From: Streptomyces sp. GQFP
GTDB lineage: Bacteria > Actinomycetota > Actinomycetes > Streptomycetales > Streptomycetaceae
NCBI RefSeq assembly: GCF_021545335.1
Contig: NZ_CP089312.1
Coordinates: 7,564,001-7,628,000, forward strand
Direction of reading: 5' to 3'
Length of the DNA: 64,000 bases
Shown here: in pieces, positions 58,814 through 64,000 of the stretch
Position numbering within the stretch: the stretch's first letter is position 1
How the letters are laid out: every line of letters begins with the position of its first letter
Made by a program: the position numbers and the translations under genes
Notes under the pieces: model-generated
What the model was told of the DNA's origin: nothing
The model's input: only the letters and a program-made list of their open reading frames with translations
Database searches by the model: none

Positions 58814-59101
58814 ATGACCACACACCCGGCAGACTCTGGCCCGTCCCATCTCCCACTGCGTACCATCGGTGAACTCCGTGCCGCCCTCACCATGGGTTAC
58901 GGCTTCCCCGGCGATGCCGACGACTTCGAGGCCGACCTGGCCCGCGAGATCAACCACTCCGACCCCGCCGACCTCACCGGAGTCGTCCGCCTGGTCGAGG
59001 AGTTCCGCGGCCGGATCAGCGCCCGCCAGGATCCTGAATTCGATACAGCTGTCGACTCGGCTGTCGCAGAGATCCGCGCGGCCCGAGGGACTGACTGTTG
59101 A
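58814..59101 (+). CDS. Conserved hypothetical protein (95 aa)
   Basis: A small acidic helical protein. LRTIGELRAALTMGYGFPGD and VVRLVEEFRGRISARQDPEF resemble short Streptomyces proteins found near regulator/toxin-antitoxin loci (from memory). ATG 58814 was chosen with a loose GGGAG; an ATG at 58796 is possible. A broken ORF overlaps its stop by 4 bp. Function not known. Confidence 0.65.
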   Translation: MTTHPADSGPSHLPLRTIGELRAALTMGYGFPGDADDFEADLAREINHSDPADLTGVVRLVEEFRGRISARQDPEFDTAVDSAVAEIRAARGTDC

Positions 59102-59332
59102 CCGGCGAACAGCAGCACTGCGCGCCGAACTGGAGAAAGCTTCGGTGCTCGGTCGATGCGCCCGCTGCACCTCCGGTGACATAAAGATCTATACGACACG
59201 CTCGAAGGCACGGACGCGCGCCCGGCCCTCACTGCCACTTACGTCTACGAGGCCCCGCGTCCGGAGCCTGGCCTGATCCGCATCGCCTTCGTGTCGCTTG
59301 TACGGTTCGCAGGAGGCGGCACCGAGTTCTGA
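59098..59332 (+). pseudogene. Broken small gene (frameshift and stop)
   Basis: A TTG overlapping the previous stop (TTGA) opens a frame reading TGEQQHCAPNWRKLR and ending at a TAA at 59181 after 28 residues. From 59186 another frame gives DLYDTLEGTDARPALTATYV, EAPRPEPGLIRIAF and ends FAGGGTEF at 59330. The second part has strong coding character. The two probably once formed one protein of about 80 residues. No family recognised. Confidence 0.5.
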
Positions 59333-59456
59333 ACCCGCTGCCCCGTCCGTAAACGCAGCGAAGCGGTTCCGCGCCCTGCAAAGACCCGGCTCCCGTCGGG
59401 TCCTATGGCAGCAGCGCGAACGTTCGGGGAGGCCTGGGGCGCACGACGGTGAAGTG

Positions 59457-59813
59457 TCACCGGTCGAGGGTGGCGATGGAGTCCGCGCCGAGTCGTTCCG
59501 CGATGGCGAAGACTGAAGCGTCGACCGCGCCGAGTGGGAAGTCGGCGTACGTCTCCACCAGCTCGGTCATACGGTCGATGTCGCTGCGGGCCAGTGGGAC
59601 CAGGCTGAGCTGCCCGTTGCTGATCGACCGCAGGAACGCGGCCTCGGCGCGGGTGCCCTTCTCCCGCTCCAGCAGGTAGCAGACCTCGGTGAGTACGGGG
59701 TACGGCACCAGCAGTGGGCGTGGGGTGTACCGCATCAGTTCGACACAGCGCTTGTGATCCTTGTCATCGGCGTCCGTGGCCGCGACGAGTGGACCGGTAT
59801 CCCAGATGATCAC
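59457..59813 (-). CDS. PIN-domain toxin (VapC-like), prematurely stopped
   Basis: A 118-residue PIN-domain RNase. Acidic residues are D5 in IIWDTGPLVAA, E42 in VLTEVCYL, and Asp in GAVDASVFAIAERLGA and ATLDR. The stop TGA at 59457-59459 interrupts a frame that continues HFTVVRPRPPRTFALLP to a TAG at 59403, exactly where intact VapC proteins end with LDRRHF and a basic tail. A CGA-to-TGA change explains it. The four acids remain, so activity may persist. It overlaps the antitoxin gene by 4 bp. Confidence 0.85.
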   Translation of the reverse strand: MIIWDTGPLVAATDADDKDHKRCVELMRYTPRPLLVPYPVLTEVCYLLEREKGTRAEAAFLRSISNGQLSLVPLARSDIDRMTELVETYADFPLGAVDASVFAIAERLGADSIATLDR

Positions 59814-60031
59814 TCGGGCTGATGTCCCAACTCGGTGCGAAGGATCTCACTCGACCGGGCTGCGAGATCGCCCTTTCCGCTGGACAGCGTGCCGGCGAAA
59901 TCAGGCAGGGGCCACTCCTCGCCGCCGTCCTCGGACGGTGTGCTCTCCCGCACGATGGCCAGTATCGGCGCCACCTGGTCCTCGGGTAGCCGGTCGATCA
60001 GGTTGTGCAGCTCGTCCCGCAATGTACTCAT
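59810..60031 (-). CDS. Antitoxin of the PIN toxin (VapB-like)
   Basis: A 73-residue acidic protein, MSTLRDELHNLIDRLPEDQV, helical, with a disordered middle (STPSEDGGEEWPLPDF) that suits toxin neutralisation. The DNA-binding fold is not evident. ATGA overlap with the PIN gene makes this the upstream gene of a type II toxin-antitoxin pair. Family assignment (VapB-like) is by context. Confidence 0.72.
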   Translation of the reverse strand: MSTLRDELHNLIDRLPEDQVAPILAIVRESTPSEDGGEEWPLPDFAGTLSSGKGDLAARSSEILRTELGHQPE

Positions 60032-60186
60032 GCCTCAAGAGTACGGATGTCTGGGCGGCGGCGAAGAGGCATACGGAAAGCACGGGAGAGCGCGATAGGT
60101 CTAGACCATGGCGTGGAGGTGGTGCGCCATTGCATAACCACTTCCCCAAAAGCGGAGGCGGGCTGCAGAAACGCCTTCAGCACGCC

Positions 60187-61122
60187 CTACAACAACCCCG
60201 CCCCCGCCAAAAACTTCCCCACCCGCTCCACCTCGTCCTCCGACAACGGAATCTGTGGATCAGCGGTAACCGGGCAGTCAATCACCCCCCGCAAATAAAG
60301 CGCCGCCTTGAACGCCCCCAACCCTGCCGAGCTACCCCCCATCCGCACCGGATCCCCCGCCCCCACCATCCCGAACAGCACGCACAACCGTTCCTGCTCA
60401 GCCCTGGCCCGCTCCCAGTCACCAGCCCGGCAGAACCGGTACAGGCGGACGTAACCGTCCGGGTCGACGTTCGCGAGCCCCGGTACCGCTCCGTCCGCCC
60501 CCATCGCCAGCGCCGAGTCGACCAGCAGCTCGCTCCCCGTCAGCACGCTGAAGTCGCCGATCCCGGGGTGGGTCCGCGCCCCCGTCACCACCGCCCTGAA
60601 CGACGCCATGTCGCCGCTCGAATCCTTCAGGCCTGCCAGGACACCGTCCGCCGCCAGTTCCAGCACCAGGCCGGCCGGCAGTTTGCTGTGGACCGACGCC
60701 GGGAGGTCGTACGCCACCACCGGGACCGGGCTGCCCGACGCCACCAGGCGGAAGTGGCGGGCGATCTCCGAGGGGTGGGTGCGTGTGTAGAAGGGGGCCG
60801 TTACCACCACCGCGTCCGCGCCCGCCGCCGAGACCGACCGTACGTGGTCCAGTACCCGGGGTGTCGTCATGTCGATCGCGCCCGCCAGGACCGGTAGCGC
60901 CCCGGCGACATGGCCCACCACCGTCTCCACCACCAGCCTGCGCTGATCGTCCGTCAGATACGCCGCCTCCGACGACGAACCGAGCACGAACAGGCCGTCC
61001 ACGCCCGCCTCCACCAGGTGGTCGACCAGCCTGACGAGTGAGCGTACGTCCACCCCGCGGTCCGGTGTCAGGGGAGTGCAGACGGGAGGGACGACACCGG
61101 TCAGGGGGGTGGGGAAGGTCAT
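60187..61122 (-). CDS. DHDPS/NAL family aldolase
   Basis: A 311-residue class I aldolase. Schiff-base Lys166 lies in GLKDSSGD, catalytic Tyr138 in VAYDLP, and LFVLGSSSEAAYLTDDQR is the TGS/GSTGE-like substrate loop, here GSSSE. The family includes dihydrodipicolinate synthase, N-acetylneuraminate lyase and related pyruvate aldolases; the variant YDLP and GSSSE make a true DapA less likely. Its ATG overlaps the stop of the ABC ATPase gene, so it belongs to the peptide-type ABC operon. The imported substrate may be degraded by it. Confidence 0.85.
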   Translation of the reverse strand: MTFPTPLTGVVPPVCTPLTPDRGVDVRSLVRLVDHLVEAGVDGLFVLGSSSEAAYLTDDQRRLVVETVVGHVAGALPVLAGAIDMTTPRVLDHVRSVSAAGADAVVVTAPFYTRTHPSEIARHFRLVASGSPVPVVAYDLPASVHSKLPAGLVLELAADGVLAGLKDSSGDMASFRAVVTGARTHPGIGDFSVLTGSELLVDSALAMGADGAVPGLANVDPDGYVRLYRFCRAGDWERARAEQERLCVLFGMVGAGDPVRMGGSSAGLGAFKAALYLRGVIDCPVTADPQIPLSEDEVERVGKFLAGAGLL

Positions 61123-62243
61123 CAGGGCTCCCTGGGGTCTTTCGGGGTGGGCGGTGGTGCTGCGGAGGTGTTCCGCAGGTCAGAGGCCATGTCGGGCACG
61201 GCGGCTACCGCCTGGGTGACCAGATCCCGCGTCGCCCGGCCCTCCTCCACAGGGTGATGGCAACGGAAACGGTGACCCGGGATTGACGCGGCCGTGAACT
61301 CCGGCATCCCCTCCGCGCACACATCGCTCGCCTTCCAGCATCGCGTACGGAATGGGCAGCCGGACGGGGGATGTGTCGCCGATGGGACGGGGCCGACCAA
61401 CGGAATCGGGTCGATCGGGTCCAGCAGGCCCGGTGTCGCCGAGAAGAGTGCCCTTGTGTACGGGTGACGCGCTCTGTCCGTCACCTCGTCCGCCGGGGAC
61501 TCCTCCACGATCCGGCCCAGGTACATCGTGATCACCCGGTCGCTCATCCGCCGTACCGTCTGGATGTCGTGCGACACGAAGACGAGCGCCAGGCCCAGCC
61601 GCTCCTTCAGGTCGAGGAGGAGGTTCAGGATCTGGGCGCGCACCGATACGTCCAGGGCGCTTGTTGGTTCGTCCGCCACCACCAGGTCCGGGTTCAAGGC
61701 CAACGCACGTGCGATCGCCACCCGTTGGCGCTGGCCGCCCGACAACTGGCCCGGCAAGCCGTCCGCCAGTGCTCGCGGCAGGCCCACCAAACCCATCAAC
61801 TCCCTTACCCGCTCCTCCCGTTCCTTCGTCGTGCCCCGCCTGTGCACGTCCAGCGGGTCCCTGAGGATCTGGCGGATCGTCAGGCGGCGGTTCAGTGCCG
61901 TCGACGGGTCCTGGAAGATCATGCCCGTGCCTGTGCCGATGGCTGATCTGCGCTCCGCCGGCTTCATCGTCCACAAGTCGGCGCCCCGGAAGGAGACTTG
62001 GCCGTACGTCGGTGGCTGTACGCCCACCAGTACCTTCGCCAGCGTCGACTTGCCGCAGCCCGACTCGCCCACCACGCCCACCGTTTCGCCGGGCGCGACC
62101 CTGAAGTCGGCGCCTGTCAGGGCGTATACGCGGTCCCGGGTGAACAGGCCGCCGCTGCGGGCCTTGTGGACCACGTGCGTGTCCGACAGTTCCACCAACG
62201 GAGTCGATACGGACGTAACAGAAGTAGCTGTCGTGGTGCTCAC
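61122..62243 (-). CDS. Oligopeptide-type ABC transporter ATP-binding protein (DppF-like)
   Basis: A 373-residue ABC ATPase. Walker A GESGCGKST, signature LSGGQRQRVAIARAL, Walker B DLVVADEPTSALD and the C-terminal oligo_HPY zinc-type motif PSGCPFRTRCWKASDVC. It pairs with the fused permease/ATPase upstream. GTG 62243 overlaps the preceding stop (GTGA). An extended acidic/Pro-rich tail (SAAPPPTPKDPREP) is unusual. Cytoplasmic face of the membrane. Confidence 0.93.
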   Translation of the reverse strand: MSTTTATSVTSVSTPLVELSDTHVVHKARSGGLFTRDRVYALTGADFRVAPGETVGVVGESGCGKSTLAKVLVGVQPPTYGQVSFRGADLWTMKPAERRSAIGTGTGMIFQDPSTALNRRLTIRQILRDPLDVHRRGTTKEREERVRELMGLVGLPRALADGLPGQLSGGQRQRVAIARALALNPDLVVADEPTSALDVSVRAQILNLLLDLKERLGLALVFVSHDIQTVRRMSDRVITMYLGRIVEESPADEVTDRARHPYTRALFSATPGLLDPIDPIPLVGPVPSATHPPSGCPFRTRCWKASDVCAEGMPEFTAASIPGHRFRCHHPVEEGRATRDLVTQAVAAVPDMASDLRNTSAAPPPTPKDPREP

Positions 62244-64000
62244 TTCACGCTCTCGCTTCCCGTCGGCTCCGGCGTCGTCAGGTCGATCGCCGGGTGGTGG
62301 CAGGCCGCCAAGTGCGTGGCTACGCCCAGGAGATCGGGGGCCGTCGTACGGCACGCCTCCGTCGCCATCGGGCAACGGTCCGCGAAACGGCAGCCCTTGG
62401 GGAAGTCGGCGGGGGAGGGGACCGTGCCCTTGATCTGGGTCATGCGGACCGCCGCCGACTCCAGCGACAGCACGCTGCCCAGCAGGCCCCGGGTGTAGTG
62501 GTGGGACGGGGAGCCGACCAGGTCCGCCGTCACGCCTGTTTCGACGATCTGGCCGCCGTACATCACGACCACCCGGTCCGTCACGTCCGCCACCAGGGCC
62601 AGGTCGTGCGAGACCAGGATCAGGGCGAAGTCCAACTCCGAGCGCAGGCGCAGCAGTAGCTCGATGATCTGCGCCTGGACCGTCACGTCCAGCGCTGTTG
62701 TCGGCTCGTCCGCCACGATCAGTTTCGGGTCCCGGGACAGGGCCATCGCGATCAGGACCCGCTGGCGCTGGCCGCCCGACAGTTCGTGCGGGTAGCTGCG
62801 GAGGGTGCGGTCCGGGTCCAGGCCCACCAGGCCCAGGAGTTCCTCCGGTGTGCGGTGGCCTCCCCTTCGTACGACCTGCTTCAGTTGCGAGCGGATCGTC
62901 ATCGCCGGGTTCAGGGACGACAGCGCGTCCTGGTAGATCATCGCCATCTCGTGGCCCAGCAGTTTGCGGCGTACGCGCATCGGCTCCGTCAGCAAGTCCC
63001 GCTGGTTGAAGCGGACTTGGCCGGTCACCCGCGCGCCCTTCGGCTCCAGGCCCATCACCGTCAGTGCTGTCAGCGACTTGCCGCAGCCCGACTCGCCCAC
63101 CAGGCCCAGGACTTCGCCCGGGTGGACCTCGAAGCTGATGCCGTCGACGATGTTCACGCCCGAGTGGCGCGCGGCGAAGCCGATCGTCAAGTTCTCTACC
63201 GCCAGGACCGGTTGGCCCGTGGGGACCGGGCGGGCCCGCCCCCGAAGTCTCTGCGCCGCTTCCGTCAGGCCCGGCAGGGCCAGCACCTTGCCCGTGCCCG
63301 GCTCGGGGGCCTCCAGGGGGTCCTCCTCCTCACGGACCTCCACGTCCCTCGCCGCCGGAGCTGCCCACGCGTCCGACACGCCCTCCGAGAGGACGTTCAG
63401 CGACAGGACCGTGATCAACATCAGCAGGCCAGGGAATACCGTCGCCCACCAACCGCCCGTCAGGACCATGTTCTTGCCGTCCGCGATGACGCTTCCCCAG
63501 GACGGGTCCGGCGGACGCACACCCGCGCCGATGAACGACAGCGACGCCTCGAAGACGATCGCCTCCGCCACCTGCACCGTGCAGAACACCAGGACGGGGG
63601 CTGCGCAGTTGATCGCCACGTGCTTCAGGACGATGTGCGGCGTGCGCGCGCCGATCACCCGTTCCGCCGTGACGTAGTCCTCGCCGTACTGGTCAAGTAC
63701 GTTCGCCCGCACCACCCTTGCCACCGGCGGGGTGAACAGGAACGCGATCGCGCAGATCAGGACCGTGATGCCGCCGCCGAAGACCGCGACGAGTACGGCC
63801 GCCAGCGCGATGCCGGGGAACGCCATCACCACGTCCAGGCAGCGCATCAGCGTCTCGTCGACCGCCTTGCGTGACGTCGCCGCGATCGCGCCGATCAGTG
63901 CGCCCACTGTGAGAGCAAGTGCTGTCGCGCCCAGGCCGATCGCCAGCGACCAGCGGGCGCCGTACATCAGCCGGCTCATGATGTCGCGGCCCAGACTGTC
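62240..64000 (-). CDS. Fused dipeptide ABC permease and ATPase (DppC-DppD), incomplete
   Basis: At least 586 residues, open at the right edge. The first part is the C-terminal portion of a DppC-type permease: SLGRDIMSRLMYGARWSLAI, later helices and the EAA-like loop VRANVLDQYGEDYVTAERVIG. A Pro/Glu-rich linker (EEEDPLEAPEPG) leads into a complete DppD-type ATPase with GESGCGKSLTALTVMG, LSGGQRQRVLIAMAL, LIVADEPTTALD and oligo_HPY CRFADRCPMATEAC. A single polypeptide is encoded without an internal stop. The N-terminal helices and the DppB/DppA genes lie outside. Confidence 0.9.
   Translation of the reverse strand, partial: DSLGRDIMSRLMYGARWSLAIGLGATALALTVGALIGAIAATSRKAVDETLMRCLDVVMAFPGIALAAVLVAVFGGGITVLICAIAFLFTPPVARVVRANVLDQYGEDYVTAERVIGARTPHIVLKHVAINCAAPVLVFCTVQVAEAIVFEASLSFIGAGVRPPDPSWGSVIADGKNMVLTGGWWATVFPGLLMLITVLSLNVLSEGVSDAWAAPAARDVEVREEEDPLEAPEPGTGKVLALPGLTEAAQRLRGRARPVPTGQPVLAVENLTIGFAARHSGVNIVDGISFEVHPGEVLGLVGESGCGKSLTALTVMGLEPKGARVTGQVRFNQRDLLTEPMRVRRKLLGHEMAMIYQDALSSLNPAMTIRSQLKQVVRRGGHRTPEELLGLVGLDPDRTLRSYPHELSGGQRQRVLIAMALSRDPKLIVADEPTTALDVTVQAQIIELLLRLRSELDFALILVSHDLALVADVTDRVVVMYGGQIVETGVTADLVGSPSHHYTRGLLGSVLSLESAAVRMTQIKGTVPSPADFPKGCRFADRCPMATEACRTTAPDLLGVATHLAACHHPAIDLTTPEPTGSESVK

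Noticed and set aside
59457..59459. TGA in the PIN gene as a selenocysteine codon
   Set aside because: Homologues have Arg there by recollection, no Cys is expected, and no selenocysteine insertion element is seen; a nonsense mutation is simpler.

Overview
The window is a stretch of a high-G+C actinobacterial chromosome, almost certainly Streptomyces. The evidence is the strong third-position G/C bias, many GTG starts and 4-bp ATGA/GTGA overlaps, an actinobacterial CIRCE-hrcA-dnaJ locus, a tricorn protease, a leuA leader peptide with a run of Leu codons, WhiJ-type XRE/DUF397 genes, and GC-rich intergenic repeats of the kind scattered through Streptomyces genomes. No rRNA, tRNA or CRISPR array was seen.

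Layout. 1-3.5 kb: end of a DUF3097 gene, a metallo-beta-lactamase-fold hydrolase, then CIRCE-hrcA-dnaJ (heat shock). 3.7-12 kb: nitronate monooxygenase, rsmE, a lipoprotein, tricorn protease, HIT protein, RNase Z and an adenosine/adenine deaminase. 12-17.5 kb: PfkB kinase, then the RNA/ribosome block phoH-ybeY-CNNM/CBS protein-YjbR, and a cytidine-deaminase-fold protein without catalytic residues. 17.5-21.1 kb: three secreted proteins that look like an actinobacterial version of the Firmicute WxL surface system (a WxL-like protein plus a DUF916/WxLIP-type anchor). 21-24.6 kb: PII protein, era, and a MmyB-type regulator divergent from an SDR. 24.6-27.7 kb: MMPL exporter and a BTAD regulator. 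27.7-31.7 kb: MFS/GH1 pair and an emfourin/M4 protease pair. 31.9-33.8 kb: leu leader, attenuator and leuA with a terminator. 34-40.6 kb: TerB-like protein, a small membrane protein, a second MMPL, a NarL-type two-component pair and a secreted sialidase. 40.5-45.6 kb: PQQ-like propeller protein and a large DNRLRE/FG-GAP surface protein.

45.9-60 kb is the accessory core. A 2762-residue RHS polymorphic toxin is divergent from the DNRLRE protein. It carries a ricin-type lectin domain, a Hint domain and a C-terminal GIY-YIG/T5orf172-like nuclease tip, followed by an overlapping putative immunity gene. Two decayed transposases (IS5-like and IS630-like), an orphan SUKH-type immunity gene, a WhiJ-like XRE/DUF397/ATPase group, a broken small gene and a VapBC-like pair with a prematurely stopped PIN toxin follow. 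60.2-64 kb returns to metabolism: a DHDPS-family aldolase at the end of a dipeptide-type ABC operon whose permease and first ATPase are fused in one protein that runs off the right edge.

The strongest candidates for less-described biology are the RHS/lectin/Hint/GIY-YIG toxin with its surface partner, the WxL-like triad with a shared upstream palindrome, the cytidine deaminase homologue that has lost its active site, and intergenic repeats captured as C-terminal coding sequence in two genes.
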